A stretch of 45,514 nt of DNA from assembly GCA_016213235.1 (NCBI GenBank), contig JACRBE010000048.1, positions 1 through 45,514 on the forward strand. Reading direction: 5' to 3'. The notes under the pieces were generated by a model that saw only the letters and a program-made list of their open reading frames with translations, was not told the origin of the DNA and made no database searches. Shown here piece by piece: positions 35,245 through 44,700 of the stretch. The position numbers and the translations under genes were made by a program. The DNA comes from Chlamydiales bacterium. GTDB lineage: Bacteria; Chlamydiota; Chlamydiia; Chlamydiales; JACRBE01. Position 1 is the stretch's first letter, and each line of letters opens with the position of its first letter.

Positions 35245-36477
35245 ATGTTTCAAGAAGCTTTTCAGTTAATTAAAGAGTCTATACCCATGCATGCAAGCGT
35301 GATTGTGGGTTTAAGTGGAGCACCAGATTCGACAGCACATTTACTTTGTATAAGAGAGATTGCTAAAGACTACCCACTCCATATTCACGCAGCTCATTTT
35401 GACCATGCTTATCGAAAAGAGAGCGGGGACGAGTTACTCCAACTTAAAGAGTTTTGCAACTCATTGCAGATATCCTTTTATAGCGATCGATTAAAAGGGC
35501 CGATACCAAGTAGAAATATAGAAGATGTCCTAAGGGAAAAGCGATACCGGTTTTTTGCCAGCATCTATCAAGAAGTAAAAGCAGAAGCTATTTTTTTAGG
35601 TCATCATAAAGATGATCAGGTTGAAACAGTATTAAAAAGAATTTTTGAAGGATCTTCACTCCCTCATCTTAAAGGGATGCAATATGAGACCTTTCATTTA
35701 AATATGAGAATACTGCGGCCATTTCTTTGTTATACTAAACAAAAGCTGCTTGGGTTCTTACATGCAAGTAGCACTCCTTACTTTATTGATCAATCGAATG
35801 AGGATACGAGATTTTTACGCTCACGCCTTAGATTGAAGATGTTACCCTTTATCGAAGAGTGTTTTGGCAAGGATATCACTAATAATATAGTAAAATTATC
35901 TGGTAGAGCACAGGAAATAGATGAATATTTGGGTGAACAGATAAAGCAATATACTCCATATTGGCAAAAGGCCACTTTTGGTGGATATATTGACTTTTCT
36001 GCTTTTTATCCCTTAAAAAAAGTAGAAATTATCTATTTTTTGCAAAAAGTAGCCTCTTTTTATCAAACAAACTTAGGCATGCAACAGTTAGAAACCATTT
36101 ATGAACTCCTTAGTAGAAAAGCACTGAATAAAAGTGTCTTATGCTCCCATTTGTCATGGATCGTAGATAGAAATATTCTTTTTTGTATAAAAGAGTTAAA
36201 TTTTACTTTTAAAAAACTTATACATCCATTAACACCAGTACATTGGAAGGAAATATGGGAAAAAGAGGAGTTTGTCGTTCATCTCCCATCTGATAGTTAT
36301 GAATGGAAAGTAGTGGATTTGAAAACAATATGTGCTAATGGCTATAAACTTCAAGATTGGTATAGCAACCACAAGGTTCCGATCTTTTTGAGAAAGATCA
36401 TTCCGGTTGTTGTGAAAGATGATGTTGTGTATCAAGATCTTCTGACGGGAAAACCAATAAATAATAGAAAAATATAG
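35245..36477 (+). CDS. tilS: tRNA(Ile)-lysidine synthase
   Basis: 410 aa. The N-terminal PP-loop ATPase has SGAPDS (24-29) where the family normally reads SGGxDS. HAAHFDHAYRKESGDE and FLGHHKDDQVETVLKRIF follow, both diagnostic for TilS, then MRPFLCYTKQ-like ILRPFLCYTK and RFLRSRLRLKMLPFIE. The C-terminal substrate domains are shortened but recognisable. The enzyme adds lysine to C34 of tRNA-Ile(CAU), so AUA is read correctly, and is essential. It is divergent from the permease genes and lies 134 bp before ftsH. Confidence 0.93.
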   Translation: MFQEAFQLIKESIPMHASVIVGLSGAPDSTAHLLCIREIAKDYPLHIHAAHFDHAYRKESGDELLQLKEFCNSLQISFYSDRLKGPIPSRNIEDVLREKRYRFFASIYQEVKAEAIFLGHHKDDQVETVLKRIFEGSSLPHLKGMQYETFHLNMRILRPFLCYTKQKLLGFLHASSTPYFIDQSNEDTRFLRSRLRLKMLPFIEECFGKDITNNIVKLSGRAQEIDEYLGEQIKQYTPYWQKATFGGYIDFSAFYPLKKVEIIYFLQKVASFYQTNLGMQQLETIYELLSRKALNKSVLCSHLSWIVDRNILFCIKELNFTFKKLIHPLTPVHWKEIWEKEEFVVHLPSDSYEWKVVDLKTICANGYKLQDWYSNHKVPIFLRKIIPVVVKDDVVYQDLLTGKPINNRKI

Positions 36478-36611
36478 TGGATTTATAAAGAGGAAAATTG
36501 AAATAATGGAAACGCCCCAACATTTTTATTTTTATAAAAAATGGTTGTGTTTCTTTTAAATTAATTGTAATAAAAATAGTTATAAACTAATTAAATTAGA
36601 GCCTAGTTATT

Positions 36612-39344
36612 ATGAGAAATGACAATAAAACGAATAATGATAATAAAAAAAGTTTTCCAACCGGATTTGTTTTATTACTTTTAGCTGCTGTTTTAGTTGT
36701 CCTTACTTTCCAAAATCTTTCGGATACTAAAAAAACAGGGATATCGTTTAGCCATCAGTTAGAGCACCTTGTAAATTTGGACCTTATACAACCAGAGGGC
36801 AGTAAGAAGATAGCTTTAAATGATAATCTTGTCACATTTTCTGGAAAATTCAAGGATCAGCTTTCCGAAGATGCAAAAAAACGATATCGTTTCTTATATT
36901 TACTAGATAAACAACATGAATTAGTTACGGAAAAAACGAGGTTGACTAACCAACTGAGTACACTCCAACAAGACGTAGTACAATCGGGAGATTGGTTCTT
37001 ACATTTGAGCTCTATTTCAATACCAGCAGGTGGATATAAAATTGTTGGAAGTTATTACAATACATCCGATCGCTCCAATAATATATCAATAACAGATCTC
37101 TCTAATAAAGAAACGCTTAGCATTAAAGAAGTCGAGTCTCTGTATACCAAAGTAGCAAATAACCCCACTGATCAAAATATTCAAAGTCTTGCAAGTGATT
37201 TAAAAGGATTAATTCAAAATTTTAGATCGCCCAGCCTTGGTATTGGTAGTGAAAATCTAAAGCAAACATTGCGAGATGCTGAGCAAAAAATAGATGGGTC
37301 AGCTAGTTTATCCGTCCAAGAGAAACTAGCAGTATTTAATCAAGTGATCCTTGATATACATAGTGTAATTAATGAACTAAATCAAGTCCAAAACTATGTA
37401 AGATTATCTCAGTTGAGAAGTGTTAGATCCTACATGGAGAATATCGAACAATATCAAGCAGTTGCTCAAACACTGGAAACGAATAATGCTGAGTTAGATA
37501 AAGCAAGATCTCAAGTAGCAGATGTGGTATGGTTCTTTAATAATAAAGAGCTTTCTACAAAAGCATTAGAAAGAGAAAATCAAGAAACTTATGAACAATG
37601 GTTTGCTCAGGCTCAACAACAATGGAATACATTTCCTGATCATCAAGGCGCTACATTTAAAGCTCCTGACCAACCAAGAAATTTGGTGCTAGATAAGAAA
37701 TTTCAAAGCGAAGAGCCAACTCCTAACTATTTTAGCTATTTCTTTACTCTGTTACCGATTTTCCTTGTGGCTATGCTTTTATACTTTATTTTTTCCAAAC
37801 AGGTAAAAGGTGTTGGTACCTCTGCCATGAATTTTGGTAAATCACCAGCGCGTTTACTGGTTCAAGGAGCTGATCGCGTCACTTTTAAAGATGTGGCAGG
37901 CGTAGATGAAGCAAGAGAAGAATTAGAAGAAATTGTTGATTTTCTAAAAGACCCAACAAGATTTACTGCTCTTGGAGCAAGAATTCCAAGAGGAGTGCTT
38001 TGTGTGGGACCTCCAGGAACAGGAAAAACGCTTATTGCAAAAGCAGTAGCTGGTGAGGCTAGCAGACCCTTCTTTTCGATTTCAGGTTCTGATTTTGTCG
38101 AGATGTTCGTTGGTGTCGGAGCTTCCAGAATTAGAGATTTATTTGACCAGGCAAAAAAACATGCACCTTGCATTATCTTTATTGACGAGATTGATGCTGT
38201 GGGGCGTCATCGAGGAGCAGGTATTGGTGGTGGTCATGATGAAAGAGAACAGACACTGAACCAGTTACTGGTAGAAATGGATGGGATGAATACCAATGAG
38301 GGTATTATCCTGATGGCTGCAACAAACCGTCCTGATGTCCTAGATAAAGCTCTTTTAAGACCTGGTCGATTTGATAGAAAAATCGTTCTTGATCTACCTG
38401 ACGTAAAAGGACGATTTGAAATCTTGAAAGTGCATGCAAAAAAAATAAAATTAGATGGGTCTGTGGATTTAGATATTATTGCAAGGCAAACTCCCGGATG
38501 CTCTGGTGCAGATTTAGCGAATATACTCAATGAATCGGCTTTAATTGCTGCTAGAAAAAATAGAAGAGCTGTAACTAAAGAAGATACCCTAGAGGCATCT
38601 GATAAGGTGAGATTTGGTAAAGAGCGTAGAAGTATGGAGCTTGGTGTGGAAGAAAAAAAATCCACAGCATTTCATGAGGCTGGTCACGCGGTTGTTGGCC
38701 TTATTGTTAAACGCTCTGATCCGGTAGAAAAAGTAACAATTATTCCTAGAGGATTTTCTCTTGGTGCTACACATTTTCTTCCTAAGAAAAACCGCGTGGG
38801 TTACTGGAGAAAAGAGTTGCTTGATCAACTTGCTGTATTAATGGGAGGAAGAGCTGCAGAAGAAATATTTCTAGATGATATGTCATCCGGAGCCCAAATG
38901 GATATTGCACAGGCTACGAAGCTTGCAAGGGCCATGGTATGTGAATGGGGAATGACAGATAAACTGGGAACGGTAGCTTATGACGAGCGAAGTGAATCTA
39001 ATCAATATCTCATGCAAGGGTATTCGGAGAAAATGTATTCCGAAGACACAGCAAAAGAAATTGATGTAGAAGTAAAAAAGTTAATCGATAGCGGCTATCA
39101 ACTTGCTAAGAAAATTATCGCAGAAAACAAAGAGAAAGTAAATCTTATGACAGACATGCTCATGGAGTTTGAAACTCTGGATCGCACGGATGTCGATGAA
39201 ATTATAGCAGGGACCTTTGATATAGAAGTAAAGAAAAAAAGACTTAAAGATGCACAAGAAGCGCATCGAAAAGTCCCACCTCCACCTCCGTGTGTAAGCG
39301 AAGCTAGCGATAAAAAACTTCAAAATGGCTTAGAAGCCACATAA
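36612..39344 (+). CDS. ftsH: ATP-dependent zinc metalloprotease FtsH
   Basis: 910 aa, much longer than the usual 600-700 but like chlamydial FtsH. TM1 lies at about 18-34, then an enlarged periplasmic region of about 340 residues, and TM2 at about 375-397. The AAA module has Walker A GPPGTGKT (about 466-473), Walker [10 protein letters not shown] (about 519-527) and the second region of homology [20 protein letters not shown]. The protease site is HEAGH (about 688-692), with a third ligand D in [13 protein letters not shown]. The tail is Pro-rich. It degrades unassembled membrane proteins and regulators such as LpxC. A terminator follows directly. Confidence 0.98.
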   Translation: MRNDNKTNNDNKKSFPTGFVLLLLAAVLVVLTFQNLSDTKKTGISFSHQLEHLVNLDLIQPEGSKKIALNDNLVTFSGKFKDQLSEDAKKRYRFLYLLDKQHELVTEKTRLTNQLSTLQQDVVQSGDWFLHLSSISIPAGGYKIVGSYYNTSDRSNNISITDLSNKETLSIKEVESLYTKVANNPTDQNIQSLASDLKGLIQNFRSPSLGIGSENLKQTLRDAEQKIDGSASLSVQEKLAVFNQVILDIHSVINELNQVQNYVRLSQLRSVRSYMENIEQYQAVAQTLETNNAELDKARSQVADVVWFFNNKELSTKALERENQETYEQWFAQAQQQWNTFPDHQGATFKAPDQPRNLVLDKKFQSEEPTPNYFSYFFTLLPIFLVAMLLYFIFSKQVKGVGTSAMNFGKSPARLLVQGADRVTFKDVAGVDEAREELEEIVDFLKDPTRFTALGARIPRGVLCVGPPGTGKTLIAKAVAGEASRPFFSISGSDFVEMFVGVGASRIRDLFDQAKKHAPCIIFIDEIDAVGRHRGAGIGGGHDEREQTLNQLLVEMDGMNTNEGIILMAATNRPDVLDKALLRPGRFDRKIVLDLPDVKGRFEILKVHAKKIKLDGSVDLDIIARQTPGCSGADLANILNESALIAARKNRRAVTKEDTLEASDKVRFGKERRSMELGVEEKKSTAFHEAGHAVVGLIVKRSDPVEKVTIIPRGFSLGATHFLPKKNRVGYWRKELLDQLAVLMGGRAAEEIFLDDMSSGAQMDIAQATKLARAMVCEWGMTDKLGTVAYDERSESNQYLMQGYSEKMYSEDTAKEIDVEVKKLIDSGYQLAKKIIAENKEKVNLMTDMLMEFETLDRTDVDEIIAGTFDIEVKKKRLKDAQEAHRKVPPPPPCVSEASDKKLQNGLEAT

Positions 39345-39353
39345 CAACTTTAA

Positions 39354-39391
39354 AAAACTCCTAGCTAGCTTTTTACTAGCTGGGAGTTTTT
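39354..39391 (+). terminator. intrinsic terminator of ftsH
   Basis: AAAACTCCTAGCTAG (39354-39368) pairs with CTAGCTGGGAGTTTT (39376-39390) with one G-T wobble around a 7-base loop, ending in T residues. It starts 10 bp after the ftsH stop. Confidence 0.92.
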
Positions 39392-39407
39392 ATTGAGAAT
39401 CAAGGCA

Positions 39408-39671
39408 ATGGAATCTATCTCACCGACTAATACTTCCTATTATCCTGCAAGTGAGGTATCTTCGATAACAGCAAGAGCCCTCAGAGAAGTTTCAGAAGAA
39501 AAAATCACAACATTTCAAGTAGCTATCTTATTTAGAACAACAGATAGAAGGACAGGTGACATATCTTATACGCAAGATATGATTAATGACACATCTGAAA
39601 AAGTAGTGCAGTTAGTTACATTTAAAAGACCTCTTGAAACTAATCATTCCCATTGCTGTAACATATCATAA
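39408..39671 (+). CDS. small hypothetical protein
   Basis: 87 aa from ATG 39408; AAGG lies only 2 bases before it, so the ribosome site is poor. A TTG at 39393 inside the ftsH terminator region is less likely. It is not recognised: Ser/Thr-rich start, a central beta-type stretch KITTFQVAILFRTTDRR, and an end with NHSHCC. There is no membrane segment. It sits between the ftsH terminator and a pseudogene, so it needs its own promoter, which I do not see. Confidence 0.35.
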   Translation: MESISPTNTSYYPASEVSSITARALREVSEEKITTFQVAILFRTTDRRTGDISYTQDMINDTSEKVVQLVTFKRPLETNHSHCCNIS

Positions 39672-39694
39672 TTTTTTTAATTAAAATTTTTTAT

Positions 39695-40069
39695 AGATTT
39701 ACGCCAATTCTTTTGAATGAGGTGCATCGCTTGATAGAAACCTATCGTTATAAGTTTATTCTCACAGGATCAAGTGCAAGGACTTTAAAACGAAAAGGGA
39801 CCAATCTTCTTGCGGGACGGGCCCTTTATTATAAAATTTTCCCTCTTACAGCAATAGAACTCGGATCTGATTTTTCTATAGAGGAATCATTAGTTATTAT
39901 GATTTTAAATATGAAATCTCTTAAAGTATTTCAAATGGATTATCCGATAGCAAAAAGTTATCTTTTTTATGGTGGTAGCGAAAGGCTCTACTTTGATCAT
40001 ATAGAAGTGATCCCTATTATGGATGCCTTGCAAATACTCCCACAGTTGTTACAAGGAAATATGGCTTAA
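39695..40069 (+). pseudogene. AAA_14/DUF4143-family ATPase pseudogene, N-terminus and middle deleted
   Basis: The open frame reads PILLNEVHRLIETY then KFILTGSSARTLKRKG and NLLAGRALYYKIFPLTAIELG, the Walker B-sensor region of AAA_14/DUF4143 proteins. It then jumps to SLKVFQMDYPIAKSYLFYGG and IEVIPIMDALQILPQLL, the extreme C-terminus of the same family. The ATP-binding N-terminus is missing, there is no ATG (only a TTG at 39713), and about 200 residues between the two parts are absent. These proteins are mobile accessory ATPases, often lost in host-bound bacteria. The 3' end meets the stop of the Hpt gene on the other strand. Confidence 0.75.
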
Positions 40070-40413
40070 ATAAGATGAAATTCTTGTTTGACTCTTGTAA
40101 TAAAGGCTGTGAAATCATGGAAAAAAGCAGTGTCCATAGTTGGATTGATGGGTTGTTCTAGCATCGCTATTAGCTTTTGATCCCAGATATGGCATAAATC
40201 AGAGACCTTTGGAAATCCAAAGGTTCCTGCATTTCCGGCTAGCTTATGAATGATAAATCGTAAAGCTACAATATCTTCTTTATTCCATTGGTTTTTTAAT
40301 TGATTAAAAAGACGGTCGATTTCCTTGAATTTTTCTGAAAGACCCTGCAAATAAGTCTCTTGAATTTTCTTAAAAGCGTCTTGTGGAATTTCACCTGGCA
40401 ATTCTTGATTCAT
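40066..40413 (-). CDS. stand-alone histidine phosphotransfer (Hpt) protein
   Basis: 115 aa, one Hpt four-helix bundle. The phospho-accepting site is RFIIHKLAGNAGTFGF with H56, followed by the typical Gly and Phe positions. No kinase or receiver domain is attached. Such proteins shuttle phosphate between a hybrid histidine kinase and a receiver protein. A receiver-only protein is encoded divergently 124 bp away, its most likely partner; no histidine kinase lies in the window. The start at ATG 40413 is unremarkable. Confidence 0.87.
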   Translation of the reverse strand: MNQELPGEIPQDAFKKIQETYLQGLSEKFKEIDRLFNQLKNQWNKEDIVALRFIIHKLAGNAGTFGFPKVSDLCHIWDQKLIAMLEQPINPTMDTAFFHDFTAFITRVKQEFHLI

Positions 40414-40537
40414 TTTAAATAGGCTTTATTTTTTTGTATCAAATACTAGTGTTTCTTTCTATTTTTTTTAATATCCATTGTGGTTTTTATGCTTTTTACT
40501 TATAGGTTGGTATAGAGTAATTATCACAAATAAAGCC

Positions 40538-40939
40538 ATGAAAAAAAACATTCTTCTTATCGAAGATGATCTTGATTTAGCACAGTTACTTGTTTTAACA
40601 CTTACATCAGCTGGCTATACGGTAGCCCATTTTGATAATGGCAAGGATAGTATTAAGTATATTTCTGTCGCAGAAAATATGGCAAATATGTCACTTGTTA
40701 TTTTAGATCGCATGTTACCTGATATGGATGGAGTAGAAATATTAAAAAAATTACAAGAAAATAAAAAAATCGAGGTTCCAGTACTTATTTTATCTGCTCT
40801 ATCTGCAGATGAAGATGTGATTCATGGATTGAAACTGGGAGCTATCGATTATATGACAAAGCCATTTAATCTAAAAATTTTAATGGAAAAAATATCATTG
40901 CTCATTGCTAAGGCTCATAAATGGCACCCCATCGAGTAG
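40538..40939 (+). CDS. stand-alone response-regulator receiver protein
   Basis: 133 aa from ATG 40538; the frame reaches back to a TTG at 40478, but the receiver fold starts MKKNILLIEDD. All receiver residues are present: acidic pair E9-D10-D11, phospho-accepting D57 in VILDRMLPDMDG, S86 in LILSALS, and K108 in MTKPF. The protein ends about 15 residues after the fold, so there is no DNA-binding or enzymatic output domain. Its 3' end overlaps the HEAT-repeat gene by 19 bases. Output probably runs through a protein contact, plausibly with that neighbour (inference). Confidence 0.9.
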   Translation: MKKNILLIEDDLDLAQLLVLTLTSAGYTVAHFDNGKDSIKYISVAENMANMSLVILDRMLPDMDGVEILKKLQENKKIEVPVLILSALSADEDVIHGLKLGAIDYMTKPFNLKILMEKISLLIAKAHKWHPIE

Positions 40940-41943
40940 CTTATTTGATCATATTAGTAGAGCTTATAGGACTCATCAGCATCATTGTAATGATTCAAAT
41001 AAGACGTATCGTCTTATGGTTTTATCAGAAAAAAACAAAGCAAATAACAGATGAGATAGTCAAAGCTATGATGGATAGCATCCAGAATAATACCCATCTG
41101 GTAATTAAACATTTCTCTCCTGCTATTTTACTAAAAATAGTGGAAGATTTTGATCAGCGCTTCAAAGGATCAGAGTGGGAAGAGATCAAAAAAGACGCAG
41201 TGAAAAGATATTTGATCCCTATTGCAAAAAAATGGGCTTCCAGCCCGTTTTGGAATAGACGCAATGTTGCAGTGCGCTGTTTTATTTTAGCGCCTTCCAA
41301 AGAAGAGGAAGCCTTTTTTTTGCATCTTGTGGAAGATCGTCATTTTCTAGTGCAAAGCTACGCTATAATAGGTGTTGCACAGATTGCCAGTGAAGAGGGT
41401 GTTATAAAAATTTTAAAAAATATGAATAAGGAGCCTGGATTTTTATTTTATTATTATCGAGATATATTGATCCATGGATCAAAGGAAGTACTCCATATTT
41501 TTGTAGAAGAGGCAAAAAAACAACATGAAGATACCTATCGTGCCTGCTTAGACGTTTTAGCTGGAAAGAACCTTGCTATGTCTCTTGATTTTTTAAAGGA
41601 AAGTATTCATGACAACAATGATGATGTGCGACTGAAAACATTAAAAGCATTGAATATAAACCCTCTATTGGATATGGAAAAGATTTTATTAACCTGTCTT
41701 GATGATTCAAAAGAGGATATTCGAATAGAAGCAATTATAGGAGCAGAGAATTTTGCAACGGATCGCATTGTAAAGAAATTAGAAGAAATATTCATGCATG
41801 ATGATTCTTTTAATATGCGTATGGAGTCTGCAAAAGGATTAAAAAAAATAGGGGAAAGGGGAGTGTCATTCTTACAAAAGTGTAGTAAGCACCAGGATAA
41901 AACAACATACGAAATAGCGCAATATGCCTTATCATTTGAATAG
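40921..41943 (+). CDS. membrane-anchored HEAT-repeat protein
   Basis: 340 aa. One N-terminal membrane helix (YLIILVELIGLISIIVMIQI, about 8-27) is followed by a basic junction and a cytoplasmic array of helical pairs. Repeats from about 115 to 335 have the HEAT pattern, such as NRRNVAVRCFILA, HFLVQSYAIIGVAQIAS, DVRLKTLKALNIN, DIRIEAIIGAENFA and NMRMESAKGLKKIG. HEAT arrays bind proteins. The gene overlaps both the receiver gene before it and the glycosyltransferase gene after it, so it could link the signal to the transferase in the membrane. Confidence 0.85.
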   Translation: MAPHRVAYLIILVELIGLISIIVMIQIRRIVLWFYQKKTKQITDEIVKAMMDSIQNNTHLVIKHFSPAILLKIVEDFDQRFKGSEWEEIKKDAVKRYLIPIAKKWASSPFWNRRNVAVRCFILAPSKEEEAFFLHLVEDRHFLVQSYAIIGVAQIASEEGVIKILKNMNKEPGFLFYYYRDILIHGSKEVLHIFVEEAKKQHEDTYRACLDVLAGKNLAMSLDFLKESIHDNNDDVRLKTLKALNINPLLDMEKILLTCLDDSKEDIRIEAIIGAENFATDRIVKKLEEIFMHDDSFNMRMESAKGLKKIGERGVSFLQKCSKHQDKTTYEIAQYALSFE

Positions 41944-43402
41944 CATATTCGATGTCACTTTTTATATTATCGGATTTTTTAAATATCTCAGTTTTACGTT
42001 TATTTGGTATTTTGTGGTAATCAATGCCATTTATACCATCTTATTGCTTTTGGGAATTTACCAACTTTTTCATCGCTATAAAGAATTGAAAATAGAATCG
42101 TTCACCAGTATTTTACAATCGAATTCATTGCCGGAAATCACCTTTATTATTCCGGCATATAATGAAGAAGCTGCCGTTTTAACGACTATTCAAAATCTGA
42201 TAGACCTTTCTTATCGGCATAAGCAACTGATTGTAGTCAATGATGGCTCCACCGATCATACATTGGAAAAATTAAAACAATCACTCGACCTTATTGAAAT
42301 TCCTACGTCTTATGAAAAAAAAATCTCTACCAAGAAAATTTTGGGGATATATAGAAGTAAACTACATCCGGAGATATATCTGATTGATAAAGAAAACGGA
42401 AGAAAATTTGATGCCATTAATGCAGGTATTAATTTTTGCAAAGATCCCTATTTTATTGTAGTGGATGCAGACACCTATATAGATGACCATTGCTTTAATT
42501 CATTAATCAGGCCTATTTTATCTCATCCAAATGCCGTGGCAATTGGCTCTACCGTAAGAATAAAAAATGGGTGCGCACTGGAATATAACAGAGTAGCAAC
42601 AGAGGGATTCCCTTATAATTTTATTTGTCTGATGCAGGGAATGGAGTATCTTCGCTCTTTCTTGATGAGGCAAGGATGGAATACGTTTAAAGGACACTGC
42701 GTTATTGCAGGAGCTTTTTCCATTTTCCCCAGTAACCTTATCAAAGAGGTAGGGGGATTTTGTGATACGGTAGCAGAAGATATGGAAATTGTTATTCGCC
42801 TGCAACGATTAATGAAGCAAAAGAAAATAAAATATGATCTTTTTTATCTTCCCGATCCGGTGGCCTGGACGGAAGGTCCTAATAATTTTTCTACTCTTGG
42901 TAAGCAAAGAACAAGGTGGCAGACAGGAGAACTGGAAAGTATATGGTATCATAAAGGGTTACTTTTCAATCCAAGATATGGTTTTTTTGGTCTTTTTATC
43001 CTCCCATTTATTTTAATTGCTGAAGTCTTTGAACCCATCATTGAAATGCTTGGATTCGTAACTGTTTTTACAGGGTGGTGGTTTGGTTTTTTAGATGTCC
43101 AACTTTTGATTTTTCTATTTGTCATTAGTCTTGGCTATTCTACCATGTTTACGGTAACTTGTCTTTGTATGGAGGAATTAAGCTATCATAGTTATCCTAC
43201 GTTTAAAAACCTCCTATTATGGCTATTTTATAGTTTTGTTGAAAATATCGGTTACCGCCAGTTTACCATTTTTTGGCGCATAAGAGCATTTGTTATGTTT
43301 ATCAAACGATGGAATATTATAAAAAAAAACAATAGTTATATTCATCAAATCATCAAAGATTGTTACAAGAAAACATTGCAAATTTTGCCAAAAACAAGAT
43401 AA
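41924..43402 (+). CDS. processive family 2 glycosyltransferase, inner membrane
   Basis: 492 aa. N-terminal helices (about 10-45) precede a GT2 domain with ITFIIPAYNEEAAV, VVNDGST (D107), the metal-binding DAD (181-183), AEDMEIVIRLQRL (catalytic TED-like AED, about 278) and QRTRW (about 323-327). The QxxRW box marks processive synthases of the PgaC/BcsA/hyaluronan type. Several C-terminal helices follow. It would polymerise a sugar from a nucleotide donor and push it across the membrane. The ATG lies 20 bases inside the HEAT gene. The product is unknown; chlamydiae are not known for a capsule. Confidence 0.9.
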   Translation: MPYHLNSIFDVTFYIIGFFKYLSFTFIWYFVVINAIYTILLLLGIYQLFHRYKELKIESFTSILQSNSLPEITFIIPAYNEEAAVLTTIQNLIDLSYRHKQLIVVNDGSTDHTLEKLKQSLDLIEIPTSYEKKISTKKILGIYRSKLHPEIYLIDKENGRKFDAINAGINFCKDPYFIVVDADTYIDDHCFNSLIRPILSHPNAVAIGSTVRIKNGCALEYNRVATEGFPYNFICLMQGMEYLRSFLMRQGWNTFKGHCVIAGAFSIFPSNLIKEVGGFCDTVAEDMEIVIRLQRLMKQKKIKYDLFYLPDPVAWTEGPNNFSTLGKQRTRWQTGELESIWYHKGLLFNPRYGFFGLFILPFILIAEVFEPIIEMLGFVTVFTGWWFGFLDVQLLIFLFVISLGYSTMFTVTCLCMEELSYHSYPTFKNLLLWLFYSFVENIGYRQFTIFWRIRAFVMFIKRWNIIKKNNSYIHQIIKDCYKKTLQILPKTR

Positions 43403-43408
43403 ACCCTA

Positions 43409-44695
43409 TCAGGAAAAGCACCTTGCAATATGTTGAAACAGTTCGTGGTTTTTCATCTTCTTTGGAAAAGATCGTTCATTGCTATAAATAGTGCCATAAG
43501 GAATATGTTTTCCTGTTCTTTGTACAATGGGTTTAAATAAATCAAAAAACCTAACTTGTTGATTGTTAATGTGAAGTGTCGATTCCTTTGGAATGCAATC
43601 CGTAAAGCAGATGCGATAAAACAGTTTTTTTGGATCCTCTTTATATTGTTCTATCAAAAAGAGTTTTTGGTTGGCGATTGTTGCATGCTCCAGTATTGAT
43701 TTTGCCACTAAACACTCTTTTTCAGAACTAAAATGGATATGAGCATCATGAGTCATTAATTCTTCTACTTTAGAAAAGGTAATGCCAACTGTTTTTAAAA
43801 AGTTAGATTGGTTGATTTGCCGATATAATATCCAGGGCTCTTCTTCATTAGTATTTTTTTGTGATAAGGCATTTGTTACGATTAAAATATCTTTTTCTCC
43901 TAAAGCAGAAAATATCGTCCCGAATACTTTGTCTAAATACTTCAATCCATAGGCAAGTGGTTGTTGATCACTATAGTTATCATTTGTCCAATGATGATGT
44001 TGTAAATGAGCAAGGCTATTTAAAAAAATCAGGGAAAAATCAGGATTGTATTGTTTATAATAATTTAAAAATAGCAGGGTAGAAATATAATCAAAAAAAG
44101 AGATAAAAACAAAGTGTTTGCCTCTGTATTTTATGGCATGATACATAAGAGAGGGTAGCTCTTTTAATAGGCTTTTAATCAAATGGTGGGAAGAGAAAAA
44201 TGAAAGCAGTAATTTTATCTTCTTCAAGAAAATCGTAGCAGATTTCTGTAGATAATTTTTAGATGCATAGCGAAGGAGATCCAGTAAAGCGTTCAACTCG
44301 CTCGGGTAGGCGATTTCCGATGCTGTCCATGGATCTGGCAGAAAAAAAAGGGTATCTTTACATGCATTGCGGCTTGCGTTCATTGCGCCCCAAATTCCAC
44401 TGGTAATTCCTCTTTGACCAAGATATTCCCAAAGTTGCGGTGTTTGTAAATGAGGAGTATCTCCTAAATGTTTAATACCATGCTCAGCGGATGGTTTGCC
44501 GGTATGAACAGATACCCATTGCACCCATGGCTCTAAAAAATCACTTTCATAGGTATCATCTGTTGTTGTGATGTACTCACAAAGAGACAGCATTTTCTGT
44601 ATGTTTTTTAAATGAAAATGTTTTGCCCCATTTTCAAGTAATTTGGCATTAAATTCGTTTAATTCAACTAATAAAACTTTTTTATGCACTGTCAT
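43409..44695 (-). CDS. alkaline-phosphatase-superfamily protein (phosphodiesterase-like)
   Basis: 428 aa. The start KKVLLVELNEFNAKLLENGA is typical of an AP-fold family often found beside glycosyltransferase genes. The segment VSVHTGKPSAEHGIKHLGD (about 62-80) carries the likely Thr nucleophile (THR in HTGK) and the usual HGI. Later metal-ligand candidates are in DILIVTNALSQKN and MTHDAHIHFS. No signal peptide is seen, and a hydrophobic stretch near 160-170 is short. Members may transfer or remove phospho-groups on glycolipids. It converges on the GT2 gene with a 6-bp gap and follows the second GT2 gene by 5 bp on its own strand, so it is co-transcribed with it. Confidence 0.7.
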   Translation of the reverse strand: MTVHKKVLLVELNEFNAKLLENGAKHFHLKNIQKMLSLCEYITTTDDTYESDFLEPWVQWVSVHTGKPSAEHGIKHLGDTPHLQTPQLWEYLGQRGITSGIWGAMNASRNACKDTLFFLPDPWTASEIAYPSELNALLDLLRYASKNYLQKSATIFLKKIKLLLSFFSSHHLIKSLLKELPSLMYHAIKYRGKHFVFISFFDYISTLLFLNYYKQYNPDFSLIFLNSLAHLQHHHWTNDNYSDQQPLAYGLKYLDKVFGTIFSALGEKDILIVTNALSQKNTNEEEPWILYRQINQSNFLKTVGITFSKVEELMTHDAHIHFSSEKECLVAKSILEHATIANQKLFLIEQYKEDPKKLFYRICFTDCIPKESTLHINNQQVRFFDLFKPIVQRTGKHIPYGTIYSNERSFPKKMKNHELFQHIARCFS

Positions 44696-44700
44696 AGCAA

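Noticed and set aside
38234..38665. 143-codon minus-strand frame inside ftsH
   Set aside because: It is the antisense shadow of the strongly conserved AAA module and has no start signal.
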